64,000 nt of DNA from Alkalihalobacterium alkalinitrilicum (GTDB lineage: Bacteria > Bacillota > Bacilli > Bacillales > Bacillaceae_F): assembly GCF_002019605.1 (NCBI RefSeq), contig NZ_KV917368.1, positions 3,069,517-3,133,516 of the forward strand, given 5' to 3'. Shown in pieces: positions 9,225-18,271 of this stretch. Under the pieces are notes generated by a model that saw only the letters and a list, made by a program, of their open reading frames with translations, was not told the origin of the DNA and did no database searches. A program made the translations under genes and the position numbers. How positions within the stretch are numbered: position 1 is the first letter of the stretch; each line of letters opens with the position of its first letter.

Positions 9225-10046
9225 TTATGAGAATTTACCCGTTTCTTCATCTAAGTATTGCTCGATTAGCTGAATTGGAAACCCTTTTGAATATAGCCAT
9301 TGCTTCATTTTATAGCGATGTTCATATCCACTTATATGGGCGAATTTACGTTTTGCTTTTTCGCCTTGATACACGATCGCCTCCCATTGTTGAACATCAC
9401 CAACAAATGATGAACTTAACCTTAACGCTTCTTCAATCACCTCATAGGAAAAACCTTTTGCTAACAACTGTCGGGTCACCCTTTGATGATAGGCTCTCTC
9501 GGATTCCTTTAGCGTTTTCTTAGCTTGTTTTTCCATCCACTTATTCACGTGTTCTAATTGTTCAGCGTACGTGTAACCATTTAAGGCCTCTTCTGCTAAG
9601 CGTCCTTTAATTCCTTTATTATAGAGTTCTTGTTCAATTAATTTAGGACCTTTTACAGCTGTACTTTTCTTCGTATTGACAAACGCTCTGGCAAAAGCTT
9701 CATCATTTAGAAAACTATATTCTTTCAACTTTGCTACTACTTTAGAGATCTCTACCTCTTCGTATTCTTTTCTTCTTAAATAGTCTTCAACTTCCTTTTC
9801 CGATCTCATTCGAAACGTTAAATAGGATAAGGCTAAATTGTAAGCTTTCTTCACTTTATCTTCACTGAGTATTTGTTCTAATTCCTCAACATCAATTTGC
9901 ATCCCTTTTTTTAAACTCCAGGCAAGAAGGACATCTTGGTCAACACTAAACCCATACTCTTCTCCAGCCCCTTGATCAATATAAATATTAAATCGTTCGG
10001 TATTGTTTTTTTGTGTTGTAATTTTTGTTATAACAGCCATAGCCAC
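9225..10046 (-). CDS. recX: Recombination regulator RecX
   Basis: A 273-residue, helix-rich protein of the RecX family, which modulates RecA filament activity. Typical blocks are SYLTFRMRSEKEVEDYLRRK near residue 75, YSFLNDEAFARAFVNT near residue 110 and KGPKLIEQELYNKGI. Two further repeats of the three-helix unit follow in the C-terminal half, as in the long RecX of Bacilli. The gene starts at GTG or at the ATG two codons later; the upstream AGAAAGAAAG is weak and does not decide. It is divergent from yfhF, as in B. subtilis. Confidence 0.92.
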   Translation of the reverse strand: MAMAVITKITTQKNNTERFNIYIDQGAGEEYGFSVDQDVLLAWSLKKGMQIDVEELEQILSEDKVKKAYNLALSYLTFRMRSEKEVEDYLRRKEYEEVEISKVVAKLKEYSFLNDEAFARAFVNTKKSTAVKGPKLIEQELYNKGIKGRLAEEALNGYTYAEQLEHVNKWMEKQAKKTLKESERAYHQRVTRQLLAKGFSYEVIEEALRLSSSFVGDVQQWEAIVYQGEKAKRKFAHISGYEHRYKMKQWLYSKGFPIQLIEQYLDEETGKFS

Positions 10047-10172
10047 AACTACTTTCTTTCTTAATTAATTTTGGATGAAACAATGAAATTCCTTTTGATC
10101 TGCTTATCAATTATTTATACTTTATACTATACTTAAACATTAGTTAAACGATTATGAAAGTTGGTGAACTAC

Positions 10173-11081
10173 TTGAATATTGCAATAGCTGGCGGTACTG
10201 GATTAATTGGTACAGCATTAACTCATCATTTCACATCACAAGGTCATCAGGTTTTTATTTTAACTCGAACACCACAAGAACAGAAGGGGAACGTTAACTA
10301 TATTCAGTGGTTAATGCCTGGCTCTAAACCAGAAGAAAAACTTCCTCCACTCGACGCTCTTATTAATTTAGCTGGAGATTCAATCGGATCAGGACGTTGG
10401 ACTCAGCAAAAAAAAGAGCGAATATTAAATAGTCGACTTTCAGCAACTAGCGCTGCAATATCATTACTTGAGCAATTAGAGCGAAAGCCTAGCGTATTTA
10501 TCAACGCTTCTGCAATTGGAGTTTATGGTCATTCATTTACGGAAACTTTCACAGAAGATCATGCAGATGATGGGAAAGGTAACTTTTTAAAAGACGTTGT
10601 AATATATTGGGAAAATGAAGCTAAGAAAGCCGAATTACTTGACATCCGGACTGTCTTTCCACGTTTAGGATTGGTGCTAGATCAGCAGGGAGGCGCTTTA
10701 CCCAAAATGTTACTTCCCTATCGCTTCTTTGCGGGAGGCAATTTAGGAACAGGTAATCAATGGTATTCATGGGTTCACATTGACGATGTTGTACGTATGT
10801 TTGAATTTGCGATCCAAAAACAACAAATTCATGGAGCCATGAATGTTACTGCTCCACACCCCGTTAAAATGAAGGAAATGGGACAAGTCATTTCCTCAAT
10901 TCTAAAACGACCACATTGGTTACCCGTGCCTTCCTTAGCTTTAAAAATAGTACTAGGTGAAATGAGTTCCTTATTATTAGAAGGTCAACGCGTTCTACCT
11001 GAAAAAGCACTCCGTCACGGATATCAATTTACCTATCCTACTGTTAATAAAGCTTTAGTACAAATATTAAAGAAACAGTAA
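10173..11081 (+). CDS. yfhF: YfhF-like NAD-dependent epimerase (SDR39U1 family)
   Basis: An extended-SDR protein of about 302 residues. The nucleotide-binding motif IAGGTGLIGTAL lies at the N-terminus, followed by LINLAGDSIGSGRWT, VFINASAIGVYGH and PRLGLVLDQQGGALPKML. A C-terminal domain (DUF1731) includes LLEGQRVLPEKALRHGY. The family is typically annotated as a TIGR01777 epimerase with no proven substrate. The frame opens at TTG 10161, but TTG 10173 fits the family start and has GGTGA five bases before it. It is divergent from recX in the order found in B. subtilis. The stop is TAA. Confidence 0.88.
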   Translation: MNIAIAGGTGLIGTALTHHFTSQGHQVFILTRTPQEQKGNVNYIQWLMPGSKPEEKLPPLDALINLAGDSIGSGRWTQQKKERILNSRLSATSAAISLLEQLERKPSVFINASAIGVYGHSFTETFTEDHADDGKGNFLKDVVIYWENEAKKAELLDIRTVFPRLGLVLDQQGGALPKMLLPYRFFAGGNLGTGNQWYSWVHIDDVVRMFEFAIQKQQIHGAMNVTAPHPVKMKEMGQVISSILKRPHWLPVPSLALKIVLGEMSSLLLEGQRVLPEKALRHGYQFTYPTVNKALVQILKKQ

Positions 11082-11152
11082 ATAAAATGAAAGTCAGTAT
11101 TCTGTTTGAGAAGCATCTCAAACATCGTATAAAAAAACTCACCTAGATAATA

Positions 11153-11182
11153 GAATATTTTTCCTCCAATTTACTCATACTA
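11153..11182 (+). promoter_or_regulatory. Sigma-G/F-type forespore promoter before yfhE
   Basis: GAATA at 11153-11157 and CATACTA at 11176-11182 are separated by exactly 18 bases. This matches the sigma-G consensus, with the yfhE ribosome site about 20 bases further on. Confidence 0.65.
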
Positions 11183-11214
11183 TATATATTACTTCATTAT
11201 TAGGAGGAAACACT

Positions 11215-11328
11215 ATGGAGAAGAAGAAACGTCGTGATCAACATGAAAGACAAACCCTGAAAAAAGCACAACAAGTAACATACCAATCAGACTTTAAAGC
11301 TGCTGACCGCGCTGCTCGTTCAAGATAA
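11215..11328 (+). CDS. yfhE: YfhE family small protein
   Basis: A 37-residue basic protein, MEKKKRRDQHERQ at the start and YQSDFKAADRAARSR at the end. It matches the short YfhE family of Bacillus. The ATG follows TAGGAGGAA by six bases. A clear sigma-G/F-type promoter lies upstream and a strong terminator follows directly, so this is a single-gene unit probably made in the forespore. The function is unknown; no domain is recognisable in so short a peptide. Confidence 0.85.
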   Translation: MEKKKRRDQHERQTLKKAQQVTYQSDFKAADRAARSR

Positions 11329-11341
11329 ACACCATTTTCTC

Positions 11342-11371
11342 GAGGTTGATTCATTAGGATCAACCTTTTTT
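11342..11371 (+). terminator. Intrinsic terminator of yfhE
   Basis: The stem GGTTGAT with ATCAACC has the 8-base loop TCATTAGG and is followed by TTTTTT. Confidence 0.9.
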
Positions 11372-11501
11372 ACTTACTCATACCAAAAGTAACTTCGTTT
11401 GGAAATTATTTTATTACATGAACAGTATCCCTCTTTCTCAAACTAGGAACAGATGATTGCACTACTTCGCAACATCAACCAATATACTTGGAGGGATATT
11501 T

Positions 11502-11660
11502 GTGGGTAAAAAGAAAAAAAAGCAACAACAAATCGCTAACGTTCAAAACGACGGCATGGATGTTGAATATTCAGCTGAATTAGCTGATGCAAACGACATA
11601 GAAGCAAACGAACGTGGAGCCGCTGCTGACCGCCGAGCAAAAAAGAAGAAAAAGAAATAA
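11502..11660 (+). CDS. yfhD: YfhD family small protein
   Basis: A 52-residue charged protein with a lysine-rich start (MGKKKKKQQQ), the block DVEYSAELADANDIEANERG, then AAADRRAKKKKKK at the end. This matches the small YfhD family that lies beside yfhE in Bacillus. The GTG at 11502 is selected by GGAGGG about six bases upstream; the frame also opens earlier, at 11457, without a ribosome site. Function is not known. The neighbourhood suggests a sporulation-related role. Confidence 0.82.
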   Translation: MGKKKKKQQQIANVQNDGMDVEYSAELADANDIEANERGAAADRRAKKKKKK

Positions 11661-11683
11661 TGATTTACCCTTTACTTATATAG

Positions 11684-11780
11684 TAGAGACTGATTTGTAC
11701 CGTTACACTTTCTGTCTTTATTGTAGTTTCTAGGTACAGTAAAGATAGAAAGTAAAGAGCTGTTAAATCAGTCTCTTTTC
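11684..11780 (+). terminator. Long composite hairpin terminator of yfhD
   Basis: The outer stem AGAGACTGATTT pairs with AAATCAGTCTCT and is followed by TTTT. Inside it, ACTTTCT-GTCTTTA pairs with TAAAGAT-AGAAAGT. Between this point and the ectA leader (11781-12050) I see only AT-rich DNA with a TATAAT at 12016-12021, a possible -10 box without a convincing -35. Confidence 0.75.
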
Positions 11781-12066
11781 TATGAAATATCATTTTAATT
11801 CCCCGAACCTTTCTTTACCTAACTTTTCTTCATGATAAAGTCGTCACCTTTTGTAAGATTTGCTCACATTTTTTCAAATTGTTCGAAAACATAACGATAT
11901 GGAAGGAATATGAAAGATACGTGCTCTTAACAAGTGGTAACGTAAGTCACCCTGATTAATCATGGTTTATCCTTAAATAGCTGGTTTGCTTTAATTTCCA
12001 CATCCCCTTATCATTTATAATAGCAATAAAAAAAATAATAAATCATCCATTAAGGAGGAATACGTT

Positions 12067-12108
12067 ATTATTTACGATAATTTGCGGTTTGTAGGTGAAA
12101 AGCGATGA
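12067..12108 (+). other. Possible ectA leader peptide with non-standard start
   Basis: A strong AAGGAGG at 12052-12058 lies too far from the ectA ATG to serve it. Eight bases after it comes ATT, opening the frame IIYDNLRFVGEKR, whose TGA overlaps the ectA start as ATGA. This would allow translational coupling. No ATG, GTG or TTG sits at a proper distance, so real use depends on ATT initiation. Inference only. Confidence 0.3.
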
Positions 12109-12629
12109 TTCAACTAACGAAAATAGTTAAACCATCCATTCCAAATGTCACTTTTGAAAAACCATCCGTTGAAGATGGCGCCGCCATGTGGGAACTTGTA
12201 AATAACTCTACACTGGACTTAAATTCTTCTTACAAATACATCATGTTCTGTGAATTTTTCGCTGAAACTTGTGTAGTTGCAAAAGAAAATGACAAACTTG
12301 TAGGGTTCGTTACAGCTTTCATCCCTCCAACTAAACCAGATGTCGTTTTTGTATGGCAAATTGGAGTTGATGCTTCTCAACGAGGAAAAGGGCTTGCCTC
12401 TTACCTTTTACAAGAGTTGATTGCTCGTGAAGGTTGCCTAAATATTAATTATCTCGAAGCCACTGTTACACCTTCTAATCAGGCCTCTCAATCACTATTC
12501 CGACGCCTAGGGCGAGATCTTAATACGAATTGTGAAGTGTTAGAATGTTTCTCAGAAGATTTGTTTCCTGGAGACGATCATGAAGAGGAACACACTTTCC
12601 GAATTGGACCATTCAATAAAGATAAATAG
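12105..12629 (+). CDS. ectA: L-2,4-diaminobutyrate acetyltransferase EctA
   Basis: The GNAT-family enzyme that makes N-gamma-acetyl-diaminobutyrate, second step of ectoine synthesis. It has 174 residues with the EctA pattern: VEDGAAMWELVNNSTLDLNS near residue 22, YKYIMFCEFFAETCVVA, the acetyl-CoA loop WQIGVDASQRGKGLASYLL and NYLEATVTPSNQASQSLFRR. The ATG has AGGTGA seven bases before it. It is first in ectABC; ectB follows 123 bp downstream with no terminator. The cluster is typical of salt-tolerant Bacillaceae, where transcription rises with osmolarity; no specific operator is visible here. Confidence 0.97.
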   Translation: MIQLTKIVKPSIPNVTFEKPSVEDGAAMWELVNNSTLDLNSSYKYIMFCEFFAETCVVAKENDKLVGFVTAFIPPTKPDVVFVWQIGVDASQRGKGLASYLLQELIAREGCLNINYLEATVTPSNQASQSLFRRLGRDLNTNCEVLECFSEDLFPGDDHEEEHTFRIGPFNKDK

Positions 12630-12752
12630 TGTTTAGTAGATAGTAGATTAGGGATAAGGATGATTCGATCGTTTCATGTGAAAAGCTTCACAATTATTAA
12701 GGTTGATGCTGAATTCCTTTCTTACCAAATAAAAGGAGGATCTATATCAAAC

Positions 12753-14036
12753 ATGGAAAACAATAATTTAAGTATATTTAACGAATTAGAATCTGAGGTT
12801 CGTAGTTATTGCCGAAGCTTCCCTGCAGTTTTTAATAAAGCAAAAGGACACAAATTGTGGGATGTTGAAGGCAATGAGTATATTGACTTTTTCGCTGGAG
12901 CTGGTGCTCTAAATTACGGACATAATGACCCAAAAATGAAAGCAAAACTAGTCGATTATATATTAAATGATGGTATCGCCCATTCATTAGATAAAGCAAC
13001 GGCTGCAAAAGCTGAATTTTTAGAGAAGTTTAATAACACCATTCTTAAACCTCGTAACATGGAATACAAAATTATGTTTCCTGGGCCAACAGGAACAAAT
13101 ACAGTAGAAAGTGCATTAAAGCTTGCTAGAAAAGTAACTGGACGTACAGATGTCATTAGTTTTACAAATGGCTTTCACGGTATGACAATTGGCTCTTTAT
13201 CCGTTACTGGTAACTCCTTCAAGCGTAAAGGCGCTGGTATTCCATTACAGCATGTCGTGACAATGCCTTATGATAACTTTGTTAACGACGAACTCGACAC
13301 TCTGGAGTATCTCGAGCGCTTCTTAGAAGACAACGGAAGTGGAGTCGCAATTCCTGCCGCAATAATCCTCGAGACAGTCCAAGGTGAAGGGGGCATTAAC
13401 GCTGCCCGTTTCGAGTGGCTGCAAAAAATAGAAAGCATTTGCCGTCGCTTTGGTATTTTACTCATAGTTGACGACGTTCAAGCCGGTGTTGGTAGAACAG
13501 GTACATTCTTCTCTTTTGAAAAAGCTGGAATTAAACCAGACATTATCTGTTTATCAAAATCCATTGGTGGATACGGTTTACCACTTGCACTCACATTAAT
13601 TAATCCTAAATATGATATTTGGGAGCCAGGCGAACATAATGGGACATTCCGTGGAAATAATTTAGCATTTGTTACCGCAACTGAAGCATTGACTTATTGG
13701 GAAAATGACTCTTTCGAAAAGAGCATACAAGAAAAATCAGAGAAAATTACTGAATTTCTTATTGGTCTTACAAAGAAATACCCACAAATTAAAGGGCGAG
13801 TTCGCGGTCGCGGCTTTATGCAAGGAATTGCATCTGATGTGGAAGGTATGGCTTCAGATATTGCCAAAGCTGCTTTTGAACGAGGTCTAATTATGGAAAC
13901 CGCTGGTCCAGATGATGAGGTATTTAAACTCTTCCCTGCCCTCACGATAGATCATGAAGGCTTAGAAAAAGGTTTTGCGATCATTGAAGACAGCATTCAA
14001 AGCTTAGTTAAAGAGAAAGAAGTTGTATCATCATAA
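12753..14036 (+). CDS. ectB: Diaminobutyrate-2-oxoglutarate aminotransferase EctB
   Basis: A class-III PLP aminotransferase of 427 residues that converts aspartate semialdehyde to 2,4-diaminobutyrate with glutamate as donor, first step of ectoine synthesis. Motifs: [66 protein letters not shown] and the PLP-binding Lys in [15 protein letters not shown]. The ATG at 12753 gives the normal EctB start ([19 protein letters not shown]). The frame is open upstream to 12660 but only AAAGGAGGA 12-13 bases before 12753 supports initiation. It lies between ectA and ectC. Confidence 0.97.
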   Translation: MENNNLSIFNELESEVRSYCRSFPAVFNKAKGHKLWDVEGNEYIDFFAGAGALNYGHNDPKMKAKLVDYILNDGIAHSLDKATAAKAEFLEKFNNTILKPRNMEYKIMFPGPTGTNTVESALKLARKVTGRTDVISFTNGFHGMTIGSLSVTGNSFKRKGAGIPLQHVVTMPYDNFVNDELDTLEYLERFLEDNGSGVAIPAAIILETVQGEGGINAARFEWLQKIESICRRFGILLIVDDVQAGVGRTGTFFSFEKAGIKPDIICLSKSIGGYGLPLALTLINPKYDIWEPGEHNGTFRGNNLAFVTATEALTYWENDSFEKSIQEKSEKITEFLIGLTKKYPQIKGRVRGRGFMQGIASDVEGMASDIAKAAFERGLIMETAGPDDEVFKLFPALTIDHEGLEKGFAIIEDSIQSLVKEKEVVSS

Positions 14037-14201
14037 AGGAAAAGCCCAATAGAGTCGGTGGATTAAACAACTACTTTAAATAAGAAACACGTAGAGTTTG
14101 GTACGTTGCTGAGTCAAATGCAGAAAATTATAGTCTGCCAACACTGGGAAAATCTTTTATTTAGATTTAAATTTTAAATACAAATAACGGAGGAACTGAA
14201 T

Positions 14202-14591
14202 ATGAAAGTTGTAAAACTAGAAGATGTCATTGGAACAGAAAATGAAGTAAAAAGTGATAACTGGATTAGCCGCAGATTATTATTGAAAAAAGACGGTATG
14301 GGATATTCAGTAAATGATACAATCATAAAAGAAGGTACAGAAACACATATTTGGTACCAAAATCATTTAGAGGCAGTCTATTGTATTGAAGGTGAAGGTG
14401 AAGTTGAAACTTTAAGTGATAACAAAATTCATAAAATTACACCAAACACTATTTATGCATTAGATAAAAATGATGAGCATTTACTTCGTGCAACTAAAGG
14501 CGATATGCGTATGGTTTGTGTATTCAATCCTCCACTTACTGGAAGAGAAACACATGATGAAAACGGTGTATATCCAGTTATTGAGGATTAA
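14202..14591 (+). CDS. ectC: L-ectoine synthase EctC
   Basis: The cupin-fold enzyme that cyclises N-gamma-acetyl-diaminobutyrate to ectoine. It has 129 residues with [20 protein letters not shown] at the start, [40 protein letters not shown] and the C-terminal [20 protein letters not shown]. The ATG has CGGAGGAAC seven bases upstream. It is 165 bp from ectB with no terminator between; that gap contains nothing I can name. A strong terminator follows, so ectABC is a closed unit. No ectD hydroxylase is present. Confidence 0.97.
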   Translation: MKVVKLEDVIGTENEVKSDNWISRRLLLKKDGMGYSVNDTIIKEGTETHIWYQNHLEAVYCIEGEGEVETLSDNKIHKITPNTIYALDKNDEHLLRATKGDMRMVCVFNPPLTGRETHDENGVYPVIED

Positions 14592-14636
14592 TAAGAAGTA
14601 ACTCCAAAACATGAGTCTCAATATAAAATGACACTC

Positions 14637-14690
14637 CCTAAAAAGCTGTGCCAAGAATTATTCTTTCTGGCACAGCTTTTTAGTATTTTA
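14637..14690 (+). terminator. Intrinsic terminator of ectABC
   Basis: A 15-bp perfect stem, CTAAAAAGCTGTGCCA with TGGCACAGCTTTTTAG, has a 14-base loop. The U-rich arm is inside the stem. The rest of the gap to 14931 shows no gene or motif. Confidence 0.85.
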
Positions 14691-14931
14691 GATTTTCCGT
14701 ATTCAAAACCATTTCCATTACCTTATTTACAACTTCTCTATAGTAGCTCTAGTATTGCAACGCGAATCCTCTATTAATAAATTCCCTATGAAATTCATAC
14801 AAATGATTAAACTTAAACTACATCAAAAACGAATTATTACATTAGTTGATTCCTACCTAATTACGACACGGGAATAAACTTTGATAATATAGAATAAGAA
14901 AAGTATTATCTTATGTAAAGGGGACTATAAA

Positions 14932-15132
14932 ATGGATATTATTGCAGCATTTGGTTTTATCCTAATTTTTATAATTGGAATTTTTCTTTTAAATATATTT
15001 ACTAGTATTTGGGCCTACCGTGATGCAATTAGTAAAGGAAATAGCAAAGAATACGCCATTATCGTTCTAATCGGAACACTATTTTTCCCTGTATTAGGAT
15101 TAATCGTTTACTTTATCATTCGTAACGATTAA
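14932..15132 (+). CDS. Small membrane protein, PLDc_N-like
   Basis: A 66-residue protein with two hydrophobic helices (about 5-27 and 42-63) separated by SIWAYRDAISKGNSKEYAI. The spacing W-x-x-RDA-x-x-KG before the second helix, and GLIVYFIIRND at the end, recall the N-terminal membrane domain of cardiolipin-synthase-like proteins (PLDc_N). That is a family resemblance only. The ATG follows AAAGGGGAC. It converges with the gene ending at 15133 with no space between them. Confidence 0.7.
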   Translation: MDIIAAFGFILIFIIGIFLLNIFTSIWAYRDAISKGNSKEYAIIVLIGTLFFPVLGLIVYFIIRND

Positions 15133-15435
15133 TTAATGTAGCAATATTTTTTGGAATTTTATATGATTTGTATCAATTCCGATTGTTTCTAATAGCTCAA
15201 TAGCTTCATCTAGTGAAGAAGCGGGATATGCTACCTTACAAATATGGTCGGTTTTGGATAGCTTCTCTGCGGTTATTACTTCTTTCGGAAGAAGGTCTTT
15301 CATTGAAGTAATAACCTTAATTACCTCCTCGTCCCTCTCAAACGAAATAAGGCCAGTAACATTATTGTATAAAATGATGAGCGGTACATCTGTCAACGGA
15401 TGGACAAAATGCGCTTTATAAATAACACTTTCCAT
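15133..15435 (-). CDS. Hypothetical protein, 100 residues
   Basis: I do not recognise this protein. It reads MESVIYKAHFVHPLTDVPLI at the start and has a C-terminal region with YPASSLDEAIELLETIGID. It looks soluble and alpha/beta. The ATG at 15435 has GAGGGGGAG about eight bases upstream; the frame is open further, to 15525, but that extension runs through a terminator hairpin and is unlikely to be coding. The upstream gene (15526-15690) is separated by that terminator. Its stop abuts the stop of the convergent small membrane protein gene. Confidence 0.65.
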   Translation of the reverse strand: MESVIYKAHFVHPLTDVPLIILYNNVTGLISFERDEEVIKVITSMKDLLPKEVITAEKLSKTDHICKVAYPASSLDEAIELLETIGIDTNHIKFQKILLH

Positions 15436-15475
15436 ATCTACAACTCCCCCTCTCTTACTTACCCATATTCTATCA

Positions 15476-15523
15476 TGAAAAATAGTACGAGGCACCTTTA
15501 GGGCGTTAAAGGTGCCTGCTACC
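15476..15523 (-). terminator. Intrinsic terminator, GGCACC-type hairpin
   Basis: On the minus strand the stem GGCACCTTTA with TAAAGGTGCC has a short loop and is followed by TCGTACTATTTTT. The design resembles the hairpin at 27655. Confidence 0.7.
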
Positions 15524-15525
15524 AT

Positions 15526-15690
15526 TTATTTGTTCATTTTGTCATCGATCTCGGCTAGGTGTTTAGTTGCTTCTCTAGCGGTAATCCTTTCAATTGCATG
15601 AGCTATTTTATTCCCTAATACCATAAAGCCAAAGAAAAGAGAGAAAAAGATAATAACAAAAACGACAACAAAACCTTCAAACAAAGTCAT
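15526..15690 (-). CDS. Small single-span membrane protein
   Basis: A 54-residue peptide: a hydrophobic helix (FVVVFVIIFFSLFFGFMVLG, residues 7-26) and then a charged helix (IAHAIERITAREATKHLAEI). The ATG lies five bases after AAGGAGGGG, one of the best ribosome sites in the window, and a terminator follows its stop. It was found by reading the sequence. No family is recognised. A one-pass membrane protein with a cytoplasmic tail is the likely topology. Confidence 0.65.
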   Translation of the reverse strand: MTLFEGFVVVFVIIFFSLFFGFMVLGNKIAHAIERITAREATKHLAEIDDKMNK

Positions 15691-16030
15691 GTTTCCCCTC
15701 CTTGTTAACTGCTTTATGAAACTATATGAGGTATGGAGGGGTTATATGCTTAGCAAATCTCTAACATGACTTACTAAATTGAACATCTGATGAACATCAA
15801 GTGAAACTTCATAAATTGCGCACAGCCGAACAAGTTCGTATCTTATTAACGAATACTTCGGCCACTGACTCACGACTACAAACTTAACTTTGAGCATTTA
15901 AAATTTAAACAGATTTCTTTTTGATCTTTTAACGTTAATAACAGGGTGTATCTCTACCATCATATACACTTTTTCATTTATAATATTTTTATTATTATAA
16001 TGATATTTCGGAATAAAAGGATGTGTTGTT
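15691..16030. other. Intergenic stretch without a recognised gene
   Basis: About 340 bases between divergent genes. It holds a TATAAT-like box near 15982 that could serve the gene at 16031. A GTTCGTATC...GAATACTTCGGC segment near 15830 is only weakly palindromic. No open frame with a ribosome site was found. Confidence 0.5.
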
Positions 16031-16894
16031 TTGGATTCTATCACACACACTTTATTCGGGTTAGCTATTTACGGTGGTGTCGATAAACGTGAAATGTCTA
16101 AACCCATGAAAAGTGCTACGTTTTTTACAGCTATTGTCGGTAGTCATATTCCAGATATAGATGTTATCTCACAGCTATGGGATACGGAGGGACAATATCA
16201 AATGTGGCACCGTGGGATCACCCACTCGTTATTTATGGTCCCCGTTTGGGCGGTTATCTTAATTGCTGTTTGTTACCTCATTTGGGGTGTCAAAGACCGC
16301 CGCCTTTTTTACCTTGGGTTATTCGCAGTTTTTATCCATAATACTAGTGATATTTTTAACGCATGGGGAACTGGTTATTTTGAGCCCTTCTCATCTGTTA
16401 GACTAACATTTGGAACGATTCCAATTGTAGACTTTGTCATCTGGAGTATTCTACTTTTAGGATTTCTATATAAACGATTGAATAAGATGGCAACTCATCG
16501 AGTATACCATATCGTTGGCGCCTGTATTGCTCTTCATGTCATCATTCAATCATTTCAAGGGTATGTTCTCTACCAACAATACAGTGAACGATTTGATCAA
16601 CATACGCTTTCAGCTAGTTTTATTCCTTGGAACTTTTCTGTAATTGGTAAAACTAAGGAAGAAGTTCAAATTATTGAAACGAATTTATTGGGGCGCGAAC
16701 ACGTATCGTATGTACTAGAGTCCTCTCCAGAAGCTGACTTAGAAAAACTTTTTGATGAAGTACCTGAAGCTGAAACATTGTACGAATGGTCGCCGTTTGT
16801 TGTTATTGTTGATGATGAGGAACGACTCGGAATATATGATCCACGTTTTTTCCGTAACGGACAGTCGTTCTTATTTGAATACATCGAAAAGTAA
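16031..16894 (+). CDS. YfhP-like membrane-bound metal-dependent hydrolase, second copy
   Basis: A 287-residue protein of the same YdjM/DUF457 family as yfhP. It has MDSITHTLFG at the N-terminus, GSHIPDIDVISQLWD near residue 38 and HRGITHSLFMVPVW near residue 59, which supply the conserved His and Asp residues. Hydrophobic helices lie at about 65-82, 93-107 and 130-185, and a soluble C-terminal domain follows. It is shorter than the first copy and only weakly similar in the C-terminal half. The start is TTG with AAAGGATG upstream. Family members are membrane proteins with unproven hydrolase activity. It ends in a terminator shared with the convergent nos gene. Confidence 0.82.
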   Translation: MDSITHTLFGLAIYGGVDKREMSKPMKSATFFTAIVGSHIPDIDVISQLWDTEGQYQMWHRGITHSLFMVPVWAVILIAVCYLIWGVKDRRLFYLGLFAVFIHNTSDIFNAWGTGYFEPFSSVRLTFGTIPIVDFVIWSILLLGFLYKRLNKMATHRVYHIVGACIALHVIIQSFQGYVLYQQYSERFDQHTLSASFIPWNFSVIGKTKEEVQIIETNLLGREHVSYVLESSPEADLEKLFDEVPEAETLYEWSPFVVIVDDEERLGIYDPRFFRNGQSFLFEYIEK

Positions 16895-17003
16895 AGCTGA
16901 CTCTAGATATCCAAACACCTTTGTATTTACGATGAACAGAAGATTTTGTGTATCTTCCTATCGTGATACTGGTGAAGAATATGAGTCAGCTTCTTTTCTT
17001 TTA
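16893..17003 (+). terminator. Hairpin terminator between the YfhP paralogue and nos
   Basis: AAGCTGACTC at the stop codon pairs with GAGTCAGCTT about 80 bases downstream, followed by CTTTTCTTTT. The long loop makes this moderately sure. Confidence 0.6.
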
Positions 17004-18095
17004 TCCATAGCGTTTTTCTTGGTAAAAATAATTAGGCGTTAACATTTCATTGTCATATTCTTTATGAAAAACATGAGTCGTTGCTGGCGATACTGGCGGA
17101 ATTAACCACGTCCAATCACCAGTTAAAGAGCGCCCGCATCGACTCTCTTTATCCTCAAAATGTTGAAATTGCGTTGCTGCCGTATGATGATCAACGATAC
17201 TAACACCTTTCTCTTTAAATGAATGAAGAACAGCAACATTTAACTCCACTAATGCTTTATCCTTCCATAATGCCGATGCCCGACTCGTACCTAGTCCCAT
17301 TAATGAGGCGATTTTAGGAAGCATATTATATCGATCTTCATCTGCCAAATTTCTCGCTCCAATTTCAGTCCCCATATACCAACCGTTAAAAGGAGCCGCC
17401 GTGTAATGAAGCCCTCCAATTTCAAGCATCATCTCAGAAACAATCGGGACTCCATACCACTTTAATTGTAAATCTGAAAACCCGTGGTGTTCTGGATGGA
17501 CGATCGGTACTTCTAACACGATCTCTTTCGGGATGTCAAACCATTGGGGTGCTCCCTTTTGCATTTGTATGACGTACGGTAAAATATCAAAATGAGTTCC
17601 TTCCCCTTTCCATCCCCTGTCTGTACAATATTTCGTAAACTGGATCGAAGCAGGATCACCAATAATACCGAACTCTGTTTCATAGCCTGCATAACGGATC
17701 AGCTGGTAGTTCCATATTCGAACTTGTTCTTCTCCGCGTACGATAGGTTTAAACACAGTGATTGTCGGTAGAATCTTTCCCCCATTTGTTGCATATTCAA
17801 TATGTCGGTTTAATGCATTCGCTATTTCTTGAGCTGAATCAGCTTTTCTTTCATCTAAAACGTGCAAACTATCCCAAAATAGTCGACCGATACAGCGATT
17901 ACTATTTCTCCATGCCATCCTTGCTCCATGCTGTAGTTCTTCAGAAGTATGATCATAATGGCCTGTTGTTTCAATTTCTTGCCTAACTTCTTTTAACCTT
18001 GCCTCGATCTGGTCCGTACTTTTGCCTAGTTCTCTGTAACAAATGTATATAAACTTTTCAGCTTCTTTCAATAACTCTTGCTTTGTCTGCAACAT
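17001..18095 (-). CDS. nos: Nitric oxide synthase oxygenase
   Basis: The bacterial NOS oxygenase domain, which makes NO and citrulline from arginine in the cytosol using borrowed reductases. With the start chosen it has 364 residues, the usual size. The heme-ligand Cys68 lies in [15 protein letters not shown]. Further landmarks are [26 protein letters not shown] with the arginine-binding Glu, [19 protein letters not shown] and [20 protein letters not shown] for the pterin/dimer region. The ATG at 18095 follows GAGGTGG; the longer reading to 18167 lacks support. A C-terminal reductase domain is absent, as is normal in Bacillus. Upstream there is TATAAT but no clear -35. Confidence 0.96.
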   Translation of the reverse strand: MLQTKQELLKEAEKFIYICYRELGKSTDQIEARLKEVRQEIETTGHYDHTSEELQHGARMAWRNSNRCIGRLFWDSLHVLDERKADSAQEIANALNRHIEYATNGGKILPTITVFKPIVRGEEQVRIWNYQLIRYAGYETEFGIIGDPASIQFTKYCTDRGWKGEGTHFDILPYVIQMQKGAPQWFDIPKEIVLEVPIVHPEHHGFSDLQLKWYGVPIVSEMMLEIGGLHYTAAPFNGWYMGTEIGARNLADEDRYNMLPKIASLMGLGTSRASALWKDKALVELNVAVLHSFKEKGVSIVDHHTAATQFQHFEDKESRCGRSLTGDWTWLIPPVSPATTHVFHKEYDNEMLTPNYFYQEKRYG

Positions 18096-18271
18096 TGCCC
18101 ACCTCATTGTCATAAATAACCTTATTTTAGTATGACCTTTGCTAATTATCATTATTATAGCTAACAATTAGATAACGAAATCTATACAAGACGCTATTTC
18201 ACCAAAACGACATTTTTATAAAACATGATGAGGTTATTATGTCTAAATTTTTATCAGGTCGGTAAAAATAG

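Noticed and set aside
15436..15525. N-terminal extension of the 100-residue protein at 15133
   Set aside because: The extension runs through a terminator hairpin, while a strong ribosome site supports the ATG at 15435.
18128..18165. Sigma-G-like (CATACTA) or Fur-like (AATGATAATTA) site before nos
   Set aside because: The -35 at 18 bases is TAATA rather than GAATA, and only half of a Fur box is present. Neither is strong enough to call.
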